Positions 20,537 through 31,316 of a stretch of DNA of 64,000 bases are shown piece after piece (positions within the stretch are counted from its first letter, which is position 1; each line of letters starts with the position of its first letter). Under the pieces are notes generated by a model that saw only the letters and a program-made list of their open reading frames with translations, was not told the DNA's origin and ran no database searches. The position numbers were made by a program, and so were the translations under genes. This stretch comes from Forficula auricularia (taxonomy: Eukaryota > Arthropoda > Insecta > Dermaptera > Forficulidae): assembly GCA_024734495.1 (NCBI GenBank), contig JALMQS010000153.1, positions 8,581,294 through 8,645,293 of the forward strand, given 5' to 3'.

Positions 20537-21117
20537 GAAGTCGGTACCAAACAAACCATACCTATAAGCGAGCGTACCCACCAAACGTACTAAGTAAGAT
20601 CCGTCGAGTGCGATTCATAAAAGGTATATGTTTTGCACCAACTTAAAAAAGTAATTTCATGTTAATATTTCGTAGTTTAGTTGTAATTAAATAATATAAT
20701 AATTATTTTATACCTTTTAGTGTATTTTATTTGTTGCATTTAATTTTTTGAAGTCGGTTTTTATTTTTTTCTTAAAAATTATTTTTATTTTTCTCTTTTT
20801 AGTGATGTTATTAATAGTGATCATATAATCAGAATTTGACCAAATTAATATGACACCATCCCTAAGACACCCCTATCGGATAAAAAAAGAACCATCGAAA
20901 TCGGTTCATAAACAAAGAGGTTAGGTCTAAACAAACCTAATAAAAAAGGTCTAATACCTATGAAAAAAATGGGACCAATTGGAAGCTAGACTGGACCCAA
21001 TGCAAAAAAATTTTCAAAATCGGTTGACAATTGGCGGAGATATGAGGTAACATAGGCACAAAAAAAAAAAAAAAAATCAGTCGAATAGAGAACCTCCTCC
21101 TTTTTTGAAGCCGGTTA
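20537..21117. mobile_element. GAAGTCGG-ended element (copy 4)
   Basis: Nearly the same as 13,141-13,740 over its whole length, including CACCATCCCTAAGACACCCC and the A-run before the CCTCCTCC end. No 107-bp duplication flanks this copy. Confidence 0.75.
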
Positions 21118-21474
21118 AAAAGTGAACTTTTACCCCCAGGAGGATAAAATATGTTCACCGACCGACTTTTTTCTTTTTGCTATTCTTATATCAAGTTCTA
21201 ATAAGAATACTTACTCCAATTGAATTATTTCTACAAATTTAACTAAATTTTTTTAAAAGCCACAAACAGTTTAATATTATACAATTCATAAAATATATCC
21301 CAGAGTTCTAATGTATATTCTATTGGTCTAGTGAATTTAATGAACTATTTATTATTTTGTAAGCTTATTAATGAAAAATTTAATAAATAAATAGATATAA
21401 AATTTTAATATTGAAGCTAGAACAAACACACCTTATCATTTTGTATGGGCCCAAAATCCAACCATACTCGGGAC
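21118..21474. other. AT-rich DNA, nothing recognised
   Basis: Low-complexity AT-rich sequence between two elements. No gene or repeat boundary is seen. Confidence 0.5.
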
Positions 21475-21747
21475 CAGGCGCGGATCCAGACCTCTGATTT
21501 GGGGGGGGGGGGCGGTCGCCGGTATATAAGATCTACTTTTGATCTCGGAAGTGTGTCGCGTCGAATTGTCCAAACGGGGGGGGGGGGGGGGCAGAGACGC
21601 AGCCCCACCCCCCACATAGAACTTTATTTTCTTCAATTTTAAAATTTAATGTTATAAAAAAATTAAATAAACATATAAAAAATGTTGATCTCCAATGCTT
21701 TGGGGGGGGGCGGTCGCCCCCATCGCCCCCCCCTGGATCCGCGCATG
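21475..21747. mobile_element. hAT MITE (copy 2, inverted relative to copy 1)
   Basis: Ends CAGGCGCGGATCCAG and the complement of CATGCGCGGATCCAGG bracket a 273-bp body with long G runs. ACTCGGGAC before and ACTGGGAC after suggest an 8-bp duplication with one inserted base. Internal sequence is the reverse complement of 5,725-5,998. No transposase. Confidence 0.85.
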
Positions 21748-21860
21748 ACTGGGACTTGGAAAAAAAAAGAGGTGTATTTTGGTGACTGTGATGTACAAGA
21801 TATGATTTCAAAGTCTAAAATTATTCTAAATAATAGTTAGATTTTATTTTTATTATTAAC

Positions 21861-22133
21861 ATGAAAATCCAGGATGTTTTACGGGCTATAAATCAAATGA
21901 TAGCAGAAGAAGAGGATGATTTAACCTCGAGGCGTGACAAAGTTAGTGGATCAAACAGAGCAAATCCCTTTAATACGAAAGAGAGAGAGAGAGTTAGAAA
22001 TTCATTTCATCTTTCATATAAATTATTTTCATCCGAAATTGTAGTGGAGAATCGGACACGCTTCCCATGGTGCGTAGCAATAGAACGCCGGAAGCAGCTT
22101 AGCTGCAGAGAACTCACTCGCCTTTGGAGTTAG
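21861..22133 (+). CDS. Unidentified 90-codon frame in a single-copy island (weak)
   Basis: The frame begins MKIQDVLRAINQMIAEEED and is hydrophilic, with an acidic patch and Arg-rich middle (TKERERVRNSF). It lies in a GC-richer block (to about 22,320) that has no repeat copy in the window and contains a G16 run near 22,200. Nothing identifies a family. It could be an exon, a pseudogene or chance. Confidence 0.2.
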   Translation: MKIQDVLRAINQMIAEEEDDLTSRRDKVSGSNRANPFNTKERERVRNSFHLSYKLFSSEIVVENRTRFPWCVAIERRKQLSCRELTRLWS

Positions 22134-22339
22134 GAAGTTCGGCTTTAGTGGAAACCCCGGGGTGGCTGAGGGAACCCGTGTCAAACCGCAGGAGAATGGG
22201 GGGGGGGGGGGGGATAAAGAATGGCCGGGAAGGGTTGCTTGCACGAGCCAGAGAACGGGGACCTAACTAAAAGCGAGATTAGGGTCAAACACAGAATCCA
22301 GCGCCCAGGTTCCATATATCGATTCATTAGATCCTGAAA

Positions 22340-23119
22340 AATAGGGACACAATTCCGCACTTTTTTTTCATAGTACCTATATCGTTAATTAAATAATAAA
22401 ACCTCAATTCACGATTGGAAATCTCGTTTTTCTCGCTCATTCATCCACAATCAGGGCAATTTTTTTTTTTTTTTTTAAATTATTCAGTGTATAATCACAC
22501 ATGAGTGGATTTAAAATGCGTATTCATGGTAATTGGAGTTTTATGCTTCAATTAATATATAAACAAATTTTTTACCTACATAAAGTACTTGCAATCAATT
22601 AAATCTAAATTTGTAAATCTCATTTTATCTCGGTTAACTTTTTTTTATTAGTTTATTTTTTTCAGAAATATTTCCAATGATGAATTGTTGTAAAGAGTGG
22701 GGTACCTAGGGGGCGGGTGCGGTCCGCACCGGGCGGCATTTGTTATATTTAGTTATAGTTGTAAAAAAACAACTTGTCCACTTCATAAGTTTACTAATCG
22801 ATTTCCACGAATTATGAATTACTATATGATTTCGAATATTTTCAAGTCAATGTAGGGTAAAAAATATTATCTCTAAAAATCTTGCTCGGAGTATTCTTGG
22901 CTTGCAATTCAAAATTTAGACGCCAATTTCAGTGAAGGAGTAAAACGTCCTGGCAATACAATCAAGAATCAAAGCCAAAGGTGAAACAAGAAACCTTAAT
23001 CGCGACTGGTTACATACGCATCAGTGATCGATGGATTTTTGGCCCCTTTTTGGCTTCTGGAAACTACAATATCTGGTTGTATGTTTCTGAAAACCAAAAA
23101 TCGGTGAAAAAAGAACTAT
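22340..23119. other. AT-rich flank of the LTR retrotransposon
   Basis: Contains one GC-rich phrase near 22,705-22,740 (GGGGGCGGGTGCGGTCCGCA, hAT-like) and otherwise no recognisable feature. The last four bases, CTAT at 23,116-23,119, are the left target duplication of the retrotransposon. Confidence 0.5.
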
Positions 23120-23809
23120 TGTTGCGACACACTGTTGGTTTTGGTTGCAACCCTTCTTGACCAGAGAAAGGGTTGACGATTTGTTGATTTTATCTCGAAG
23201 ATAACTCCCCGTGAAAGGTCTGGTAACGTGTCCAAGCGATTCGGCCTGTTTAAGCCCTGGTGCTGATTTGAAGAGGGAGAGATTGTTCAAAGAAAGAGCA
23301 TTATTTACTTTTGATTATTTTTATTAGTTAATTATAAATACACTTGTCTCCAACTGATGGCTGGAGAGCCTCATCTCTTAACATCAAATTAACAAGTGAG
23401 CATCTCTGACTTCAAACTAGGACTGCCTCTCTCAAGAGCCAAATTAGAAGTGCCCAAACTCTCCACTGACTAAAAGCTGCCTGGAGAGTCGAAATTTTAA
23501 GATTCCTTCTCATAGGCCAAATTCTTAATTAGCGGGGCGTTTCTTAAAAATTGTTCCTCCCATTTCTGGAAATATAATTCTTAGATATTCCCACGCTAAA
23601 ATGACTTTTACACATCTGGGCCAAGAGGCCATCTGCCAATTATTTATGACTTGCTTTAAAAGCTATCTGACTTGGGTCCAGTAAGCTGTATTTGTCAAGT
23701 GCGCTTTCCTATTGTCAAAAAGGTATCAAAGGGACGCCGGTCGACAACTACCGCCACTAGAAACAATTATATTTATATTCCAGGAAAGTATTGTCGGGGG
23801 GGCATAACA
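23120..23809 (-). repeat. 3' LTR of the retrotransposon
   Basis: In the element's sense it runs TGTTATGCCCCCC to GTGTCGCAACA. It includes a seven-C stretch after TGTTATG and a GAAACGCCCCGCTAATTAAG segment conserved in the solo LTR at 16.3 kb. I saw no clear TATA box. Confidence 0.93.
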
Positions 23810-23820
23810 CACCTCCCCAA
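23810..23820 (-). promoter_or_regulatory. Polypurine tract of the retrotransposon
   Basis: On the minus strand TTGGGGAGGTG immediately precedes the 3' LTR start TGTTATG, the expected place for the plus-strand primer. Confidence 0.75.
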
Positions 23821-25446
23821 TTATTTTTAGAAAATGGTTACGTAAAACCGTTTTCTAAAGCAAGCAAGTTTTAATCAGTTTTGAGTTTGGACTAAAATTA
23901 ATATTTAAGTATAAGATCTTATATTACTAAATAATTATGTAAATTTTTGCAAATATTATAAAATAAGTTTAATATGTTTAAAGTTCATTATTAAATTTAG
24001 TATTTTCTTTTAAATCGTCTTTGAATTTATTTATTATCTTATTAAAAGAGTTTTTATTTATTTAATTATTTTATTTTTTATTTATTTATTTATTTTTTTA
24101 TTGTTGGAGGGTAATTTAATTACGAGTTTTCTTTTTGCAAGGGTACACAATATATAATTTTCACTTTCACTTATTTTTAAAGAAACTTCACTAAAAACAA
24201 AAACACTGCAGGCCTCAAGTCTGTCATCCAAACAATGACTGCATAACTGCTCCACAGTAACGTCAAAACACACAAAATCTCATTGATCAATTTATGAATC
24301 AATCACCAAAAGAAAATATTTAGTTTATTTTAAATTTTTATCAAAATTATGTTATATTATCATTACTATTAGTTTTATTAATAAATTTTGTTTTGTTATT
24401 ATTATTAGTAGGCAATTATTATTTAATATAAGAGAAAACTCTTATATATTTTTTTTTCAAGTCCTGGCTATTATCATATTCACACCAAAAGATTCCATGT
24501 GTAATCGTTCGTTTCCTTCTCCTTAACTGTTTACCAAAATATTTTATTAAAAGAATTTCCAAATGATTATCTTTAACATACAAATTTTTCATGATATTTA
24601 TCAAATTTTATTTATTTATTATATATAATTTTTTCGTTATTAGAATGTTCGAATCAAATCCCAAAATTTAATCAGTGTTAATAAATTCATCAAATTAATA
24701 TCAAAGACACAACAAATAAATTCTGTTACAAAAAAACCTTTAATTATTATTATTTTTATTATTTTATCAAATTTTTCAAAACAAATCTATTATTCAATTA
24801 TCGAATTATTACTTTAATTTTTTTTCCTAGTTACACCTTTCATTTATTAAATATTATTTTAGTATTATTAAATTAGTTATTTAAATTTTTTTTTTAATAC
24901 TTGATTAAATATATTCAATTAACATATATATTTTTTTTTCATCTTAATTTATTCCAATTTTCAAAACAACCCTATTATTTAATATTCTCGAATTATTACT
25001 TTTATTTTATTCTATTTACACCATTCATTTATTAAATATCATCGAAATTACTATTATTAAATTAGATATTTTTTAAATTTTAAAATTTTATTTGTAAATG
25101 GCATGATTAATTATTTTCAATTAACATAGATTTTTATTATTATTATTATTATTTTTTTAATTTATTTACCCCATTTATTTTTTGAAATTATTAAACTATT
25201 ATTTAATTAACTATCTTTAAAAAATTTTCATTTCTGATTACTTGATTAATTAACATAGATTTTTAAATTTATTTTAATTTTCAATTTTTCAAATCAAACC
25301 CATTATTTAATATTCTCAAATTATTATTTTTATTTTATTTTAATTTTATTTCATTAATGTATTAAATATTCTTGAACCATGGTATTATTAAATTGGATAT
25401 TTTAAATTTTTTTGTATCTCTAAATGACATGATTAATATTATTCAA
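23821..25446 (-). other. AT-rich interior where pol would be expected
   Basis: More than 80% A+T by eye, with runs of TTATTTATT-type sequence. There is no reverse transcriptase, protease or integrase motif in any frame. It is too short for a complete pol. Confidence 0.7.
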
Positions 25447-26928
25447 TTATTTTACACATTTTTTTTTCATTTTATATTTATTAATCCCCTTATAACGACT
25501 TTTCTCTAAAATCTCCCCATTAAATTTGTGTTTCATTTTAACTCTAATTAGCGTTTGATAAGATTTTGGTCTATGACCTTTATTTTTTTCTAAAATTCCC
25601 CATACCTTTGAATTTTGTCTGAATTTAGTTTTATTATATTTAAACCGAGACATATTCTTGACATTAACCTTTTCTGGAGCTACCATCCTTTCTACCTGAA
25701 TAATTTTTATTATATTTTGCTTTCTTTCTTTCTTTTCTGTTTGAATACCTTTGTCTCGCAATTTATTTTTTCCTAAATTTTTAATATTTAAATCAACACT
25801 TTTTTGTTTTTTTGAACTTTTATTAATTATTTTATTTTCACTTTTTGATTGACTTTTGTCATCAATAATTTCATTAGTATTATTATTTTTTATTTGCTTT
25901 CTTTTTAGTTTACTGGTTTTATCTTTAATCTTTCCACCTATTTTAATTTTATCATTATTTAATTCATTACTCTCTTTCAAAATTATTAGATTATCCTCAA
26001 CTTTTAAATTTGAAAATGAATCTAACCCACTATTTAAATCTCGTAATTTTTGTATCTTAGGACTTTTATTTATTTTATTTTCACTTTCTTTTTCAATTTC
26101 ATCATTAATATCATTTTTAATTTCATTTTTTATATCCGTTGTTTCAATTTTAATCTGTTCACCTATTTTATCATTATTTAATTCATTCCTCTCTTTCAAA
26201 ATTATTAGATTATTCTCAACTTTTAAATTTGCAAATGAATCTAGTCCATTATTTAAATCATCGGTCTTATCTCCCATTTTTAATCCATTTATTTCTTTAT
26301 CTGTCTTATTTTTAAAACCAACCCCCTCTGCAATATTTGCTACTTTTTCAATTCTAGTCGCTTGCTCATTCTGTTCAATTTTATCCCCGTTAATTATATT
26401 TATTATTAAATTTTTTTCAACATTTGATTCATTAATTTCATTATCCGAGTTTATTTCTAAGTTTTCATTATCTATTTTTAATTCTTTTTGTATTAGCTGA
26501 AGAGACTCAATTTTTAAACCTGCAACGGAATCTAACCCATTGATTAAACAGTTAATATTATTTTGATTTAATTCATTAATTTTTCCATCTATTCTATTTT
26601 TAAATTCAACCGTTTCTTCATTAATTATTTCACTTAATTCTTCAATAATATCATTTTTTACACTATCATTTTTATTTTCCGCATTAATTAATTGATTATC
26701 ACTTTGGTTTGAAAAATAATTTTCCCTCTCCGAACTATAAAAATTTCTCCTTTGATTTTGGTAATATCCTCTGTTATAAAAATTGCATGAATTACTATCA
26801 AAATTATGTGTTTGATTAAAATTAACTCTTTGATTTTGAATATTAAAATTTAATTTTCTATTATTTTCAAAATTATTTCCCCTTTGACGATAGTTATTTG
26901 GATTTTTATTCCCGAAATCGTTTTGCAT
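25447..26928 (-). CDS. 493-codon gag continuation: Asn/Gln/Lys-rich repetitive protein
   Basis: The first 75 residues are Asn/Gln/Arg/Tyr-rich (NNYRQRGNNFENNRKLNF). Three copies of a GLDS.A.LK.E..L..IL.KE...NN.. unit follow at about residues 131-155, 228-252 and 301-325. The last 130 residues are strongly basic. VNVKNMSRFKYNKTKF near the end faintly resembles the C-terminal tail of Ty3-type integrases, which could mean pol was deleted between gag and that tail. No CCHC knuckle is present. The frame stays open upstream to the gag break at 26,981, so the two parts were probably one protein. Confidence 0.7.
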   Translation of the reverse strand: MQNDFGNKNPNNYRQRGNNFENNRKLNFNIQNQRVNFNQTHNFDSNSCNFYNRGYYQNQRRNFYSSERENYFSNQSDNQLINAENKNDSVKNDIIEELSEIINEETVEFKNRIDGKINELNQNNINCLINGLDSVAGLKIESLQLIQKELKIDNENLEINSDNEINESNVEKNLIINIINGDKIEQNEQATRIEKVANIAEGVGFKNKTDKEINGLKMGDKTDDLNNGLDSFANLKVENNLIILKERNELNNDKIGEQIKIETTDIKNEIKNDINDEIEKESENKINKSPKIQKLRDLNSGLDSFSNLKVEDNLIILKESNELNNDKIKIGGKIKDKTSKLKRKQIKNNNTNEIIDDKSQSKSENKIINKSSKKQKSVDLNIKNLGKNKLRDKGIQTEKKERKQNIIKIIQVERMVAPEKVNVKNMSRFKYNKTKFRQNSKVWGILEKNKGHRPKSYQTLIRVKMKHKFNGEILEKSRYKGINKYKMKKKCVK

Positions 26929-26974
26929 TTGAACAGGAGATTTTTTTCTAAGAAATATCCCTCTAAAAGTATCT

Positions 26975-27190
26975 TTAGTTCCCCCAATTTTTTAATTTTT
27001 TATGTTTCTGAACCTCGAATGCCCTTCCCGTTAATTTGCTTTTTAATATTAAGAGGAGCATGGATTGATCTTCGGGCCGAGTATACATTTCCCCCATTTG
27101 TTTCATAAAATAAATGAATTCGTTAAATTTTCCTTTATCACCATTAAACTCTGGGACCGATTTTAAAACAAAATCCAGATTTAATTGCAT
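26975..27190 (-). pseudogene. Gag N-terminal part, frameshifted
   Basis: The frame begins MQLNLDFVLKSVPEFNGDKG and contains FNEFIYFMKQM and LKSKLTGRAFEV, the usual start of retrotransposon gag (F.G....F..F, then KL.G.A). It stops after LKNWGN. Within a five-C run at 26,981-26,985 a one-base shift moves into the open frame reading TKDTFRGIFLRKKSPVQ and then the 493-codon part. Gag forms the cytoplasmic particle that packages the RNA. The shift could be decay, programmed slippage or a base-call error. Confidence 0.75.
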
Positions 27191-27846
27191 TTTTTTTTTA
27201 ATTATTTGATTACTTTATTTATTTATTTAATTTTTTGTTAATGAAATTTTATTTTAAATTTGTATAAAGAGAAAAAGGTAAAACGGTACACATGTAACCT
27301 GTAGGTATATATTATCCCGGACTTGAGTAAAAAGAAAAAAAGAGCCTTTTTAATTAGTTTATTAATTAATTTATTTAGAATTTTTTTTTTAATTATCAAT
27401 TTTATTATGTATTAAAATTTTTTTTTATTTAATTATTTATTCATTTTTTAATTTATTTAAATTTTGGTGACTTGACAATAAGATCAATAAAATGATTTGT
27501 GAATTGACTCACTTTTGCTAGGCTGTCTCGTTCTCGTCGGCTGCTCTGCACCTGTCGTAGTTGTCCCTTCTTGTTTCTTGAATCTTCTCTTCTTTCTTCA
27601 ATTCAAACATCAACACCAAGTTCAAACGCGGTATGAATCATTGGATTCGTTTTACTGCCACCGTTTGTAAATGGAAAGATCGATGATCTTTACCGCTCAG
27701 TGTCCAAATCCTTTTGACCCGTCGTAGGATAAGATATCCCAGCTATCGGTCATCAGTATAAGTTAGGACCTGAGATGGTTATTCCACCGCTGCGAACCAA
27801 ATTATATTAAGACTTGCGATGGTTAGGTATCCCACTGGATCGTTAT
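27191..27846 (-). other. 5' leader of the retrotransposon
   Basis: The part nearest the LTR (27,470-27,846) is GC-richer and contains an imperfect duplication: CACCGCTGCGAACCAAATTA near 27,784 resembles the primer-site region CACCGCTGGGCCACCAAATTA. It may hold packaging signals. No frame is recognised. Confidence 0.5.
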
Positions 27847-27864
27847 CCCACCGCTGGGCCACCA
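27847..27864 (-). promoter_or_regulatory. Primer binding site
   Basis: The minus strand reads TGGTGGCCCAGCGGTGGG five bases after the 5' LTR. Its complement CCCACCGCTGGGCCACCA looks like a mature tRNA 3' end with CCA. The tRNA species was not identified. Confidence 0.7.
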
Positions 27865-27869
27865 AATTA

Positions 27870-28559
27870 TGTTGCGACACACTGTTGGTTTTGGTTGCAA
27901 CCCTTCTTGACCAGAGAAAGGGTTGACGATTTGTTGATTTTATCTCGAAGATAACTCCCCGTGAAAGGTCTGGTAACGTGTCCAAGCGATTCGGCCTGTT
28001 TAAGCCCTGGTGCTGATTTGAAGAGGGAGAGATTGTTCAAAGAAAGAGCATTATTTACTTTTGATTATTTTTATTAGTTAATTATAAATACACTTGTCTC
28101 CAACTGATGGCTGGAGAGCCTCATCTCTTAACATCAAATTAACAAGTGAGCATCTCTGACTTCAAACTAGGACTGCCTCTCTCAAGAGCCAAATTAGAAG
28201 TGCCCAAACTCTCCACTGACTAAAAGCTGCCTGGAGAGTCGAAATTTTAAGATTCCTTCTCATAGGCCAAATTCTTAATTAGCGGGGCGTTTCTTAAAAA
28301 TTGTTCCTCCCATTTCTGGAAATATAATTCTTAGATATTCCCACGCTAAAATGACTTTTACACATCTGGGCCAAGAGGCCATCTGCCAATTATTTATGAC
28401 TTGCTTTAAAAGCTATCTGACTTGGGTCCAGTAAGCTGTATTTGTCAAGTGCGCTTTCCTATTGTCAAAAAGGTATCAAAGGGACGCCGGTCGACAACTA
28501 CCGCCACTAGAAACAATTCTATTTATATTCCAGGAAAGTATTGTCGGGGGGGCATAACA
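27870..28559 (-). repeat. 5' LTR of the retrotransposon
   Basis: Direct repeat of 23,120-23,809 with one visible substitution. Transcription would start in this copy and run leftward. Confidence 0.93.
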
Positions 28560-28563
28560 CTAT

Positions 28564-28700
28564 TAAGGGCATCGATTCCTTCCACCTAGAAGTTACAAAG
28601 TGACATAAACTTTTTTCATCTATGAGATAGAAGCCCTCAAAGACGCAGGACTCGCAATACGTCAAATTATATTCTATATAAATGTCAAAGTAAAAAATAT
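28564..28700. other. Right flank of the retrotransposon
   Basis: Single-copy AT-rich sequence. No feature recognised. Confidence 0.4.
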
Positions 28701-28840
28701 AAAGTAATCATTGACCCATGCAGCAAAGAGCCTGAGGATGCTCTGATCTGGTTTACAGATGTGGATCAAAGACTTACTTGGGAACAGGAGCTGGAGTGTA
28801 TGGCCTTAGAGCCTACGGGTTGAATAAGTTCTACGAAAGG
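28701..28840 (+). pseudogene. LINE RNase H domain relic
   Basis: One frame gives DALIWFTDV and the next gives GTGAGVYGL, which together resemble the RNase H start (WFTDGSK...TGAGVYG) of R1/Jockey-type non-LTR elements. A frameshift separates them and the domain is cut off within about 40 codons. This rests on a short match, so it is moderate at best. Confidence 0.45.
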
Positions 28841-28976
28841 ATAAGAAATTAAAGAAAGTATAGAAAATTCATAAATAAGACGGAATTTCATTATTTTGAT
28901 GATTGGATTTTGAATTTCCAGATTAGAAAGAGAATGAGACGTCTTTACAATAGAAACTAAAACCTTAAAGCGGCCC

Positions 28977-29270
28977 CTATACGATCATTTTGACTGTCAG
29001 TCAGATTGAATCAATCCGATTGTCATTCGTTATAGCTAGTAGAAAAATTGTAAAACAAAAAATTTGGGTGAAATAATGGTTAAGGAAGCGCGCCAAGTTT
29101 AGGCAAATTAATTTAATTCGGGAAATTTCATCAACGAATGCTAAAGGAGACTAACAAAATTATTATAGGATGAACGAGCTTTTTAACAAATTACTGAGCA
29201 CAGTAACACCAGATTTATCCCGCAGTGATACCTTAATGAGAAATGCCTTATCGGTTCAAGTAAATAATTA
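28977..29270 (+). pseudogene. PIF/Harbinger transposase N-terminal relic
   Basis: GCGGCCCCTATACGATCA after TTAA resembles PIF/Harbinger termini. Downstream, a frame gives RMNELFNKLLSTVTPDLSRS and DTLMRNALSVQ, comparable to the conserved YRM....F..LL..V.P.I...DT.MR..IS start of PIF/Harbinger nucleases. Stops lie upstream and the DDE domain is missing. Confidence 0.55.
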
Positions 29271-29682
29271 ATTTTAAATTATTATTGATTTTTTGATGAA
29301 ATTTGATTCTATTTTCAAAGAATAACATGAGAATCTAATAATGATCATTTTACATGATTATCAAATTCATTAAATATTTGAATTCTTAAAATTGTATATG
29401 TTGTCGACTGATGAAAAGAATGAAGGTACCATTACATTTTCATTCTACTATCTATATTGGTAACTGTAAATTGCAGATACGCCAACTGGTGGTGAAAGCT
29501 TGCACTAGCACAATTGGGTCTTCTGACAGCTGATTGATCAGTGTTTAAATGACATATAAACAAAAACCAAACCTATTTATTAAATAATATTAAGTGGAAT
29601 TTGATTAGTAACATTATTGTTAACTTCAGGTCTGTTTCTTCAAATAAGTATACTATATAATATTCATCTAGATTAATTTGTA

Positions 29683-30290
29683 ACAACGCTTAGAGAAATT
29701 TCTCTAAAAAAATTACGCTCTTGCCTAGAATCGAACCGACGAACTCTTGAACTATAGTCATTGGCTCTACCGATTACTCCATTGCGACATTAATATTTCT
29801 ATCTTGATTTCTCTTACTAAAACTAGATATTTTTGATTTGGACTTTGTGTCGAGATAATATTGTATTCATTTGAACTCGAATGAAAATGAAAAAACACCA
29901 ATAGATTTTAAATTAAGAAACATTAAATTATATATTAATTAACGAGGCAAATTTGAAATATAATTGTCAGCGCGGCTCCAATCGATTTTCATTAACCAGG
30001 CAAATTTGAAATTCTAATTTCTAATTTGGACTCGAATTTTGAAATGAAAGACTCCAATTCATTTTGAATTAAGAAACATTAAATATATTGATCATTATTC
30101 CTCCCCCCCCCCCTCGCCACTCCAAAAGTTAAAGAGGCGAAACTTTTAAGAGACGATGTATTTTCGGTAGTTTACCGGTATACATTTGGAGTGTGGTTTT
30201 TTAAGAGGAATAAAATTTTTGGACCGAGACGCTGCCCGCCAGGGCACCAGCTCGGAGGGCCGAGCTTCGAGGGCGCACCGAAAAGCTCGT
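29683..30290 (-). mobile_element. Repeat family T with tRNA-like head (copy A)
   Basis: The minus strand runs from GAGCTTCGAGGGC through GTCTCTTAAAAGTTTCGCCTC to a tRNA-like segment at 29,718-29,790 (B box CGGTTCGATTCTAGGC). Copies B (33,480-34,262, plus) and C (40,262-41,148, minus) share the whole layout. A and B are inverted relative to each other around the 32-33 kb palindrome. Confidence 0.7.
29718..29790 (-). repeat. tRNA-like segment of family T copy A
   Basis: It carries A-box-like GAGTAATCGGTAGAGCC and B box GGTTCGATTCT. The T stem and acceptor do not pair properly, so this is a tRNA-derived head, not a tRNA gene. Confidence 0.6.
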
Positions 30291-30404
30291 TAATAATAAT
30301 AATCCAGTCATAGTAAAGGTTTTTTATAAAACAAAAAATTAAATATCAACAGTATTTTCAATCGTAATTTGAATTATTATTTTTAATATATAGAAAAAAA
30401 AAAA

Positions 30405-31190
30405 AGCACTAAGTACATAGGGCTCAAATTTCGCCTTATTTGCCTTTTTTTTTTAATGCAATAAAATTTAGGCCAACATGATATACCTATTTGCGTTTCA
30501 TGAAATTCTGAATAAAATAAGAGGTATGTGTTAATGCCTATAATGCCTATTTTGCCATATTCTAGGTGTTAGTGCCAATTTTATCTATAAATGTCTTTTT
30601 TAGTGCTTATTTTAACTAAAATTTGCAATTTCCATTTTTTACGATTTTATAGATTTTCTAAATTTAAAAGTTTTTTTGAATTATTAAGAAAATTTTCCGA
30701 AAAAATTATTTATCAAGCCGCTAGGCGGCGCCAGTGTCAACTAGGACACCGAAAAAAATCGAAAAGTGGACTATATTTAACAGTTAGGCCCGGGACTTTT
30801 CTGCCCATGTGGTAATAGCTTGTTCCGAACTTGAAGCAACAAATAGTTCAACAATTGCTAGACCAATTCGCAAAGTATTATGTGAGTTTCAATTTATGTT
30901 TCTCCTAAAATATGTATTGTCATTTTCTTAATAGGAATTTGCATTATACAGGTATCCTGTGGACTGCAGAAAATATAATGATGAAAATTTTTTGGTATTT
31001 CTCACAGACTGCTCACTCAACATTTTACTTTTATTTTGAAGTGCCTCTTTGTTCTTAAAATGCATTTTTAAGTGCCTATTTTTACTTAAAATGGCTTTGT
31101 AAATGCCTATTTTAGTTATTTTTAGTGCTTAGTTGCCTGCCTATTTTAAAGATTTTTAGTGCCTATAAATCCGAGCTCTACTAATAAGGT
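30405..31190. mobile_element. hAT-like nonautonomous element (nested)
   Basis: Ends TAGGGCTCAAATTT and the complement of TAGAGCTCGGATTT enclose AT-rich sequence with repeated TGCCTATTTT phrases on both sides. TAGRGCTCRRATTT ends are seen in some hAT families. No clear 8-bp duplication and no transposase. Confidence 0.45.
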
Positions 31191-31316
31191 TTAAATAATC
31201 GATTAAAAGTTTAATATTCTTTGATTATGCATATGACATTTGTGGCAGCGACCCAATTGCGTTAGTTACAATTTCTACCACATGATGGCAACACCGTAGT
31301 TAACATTTACCAATAG

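Larger units (their letters stand above)
23120..28559 (-). mobile_element. Young LTR retrotransposon, gag-bearing, no visible pol
   Basis: Two direct 690-bp LTRs differ at only one position that I could find (23,770 A versus 28,520 C). CTAT flanks both sides (23,116-23,119 and 28,560-28,563). The gag-like frame, the primer binding site beside the right LTR and the purine tract beside the left LTR all place it on the minus strand. The 4.06-kb interior has no reverse transcriptase, RNase H or integrase core, so it must be mobilised in trans. The 4-bp duplication suits Ty3/gypsy-type integration. Confidence 0.93.
29455..31316. mobile_element. Small MITE family S, split by a 1.6-kb nested insertion
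   Basis: Left half 29,455-29,591 (TATTGGTAACTG start) and right half 31,219-31,316 (ends TTACCAATAG) align to the continuous copy at 9,625-9,866. The insertion 29,592-31,211 is bounded by TAATATT on both sides, a 7-bp target duplication. Confidence 0.75.

Noticed and set aside
25856..26500. 214-codon plus-strand hydrophobic frame
   Set aside because: It is the antisense of the Asn/Lys-rich retrotransposon protein. The Leu/Ser/Phe composition is a mirror effect.
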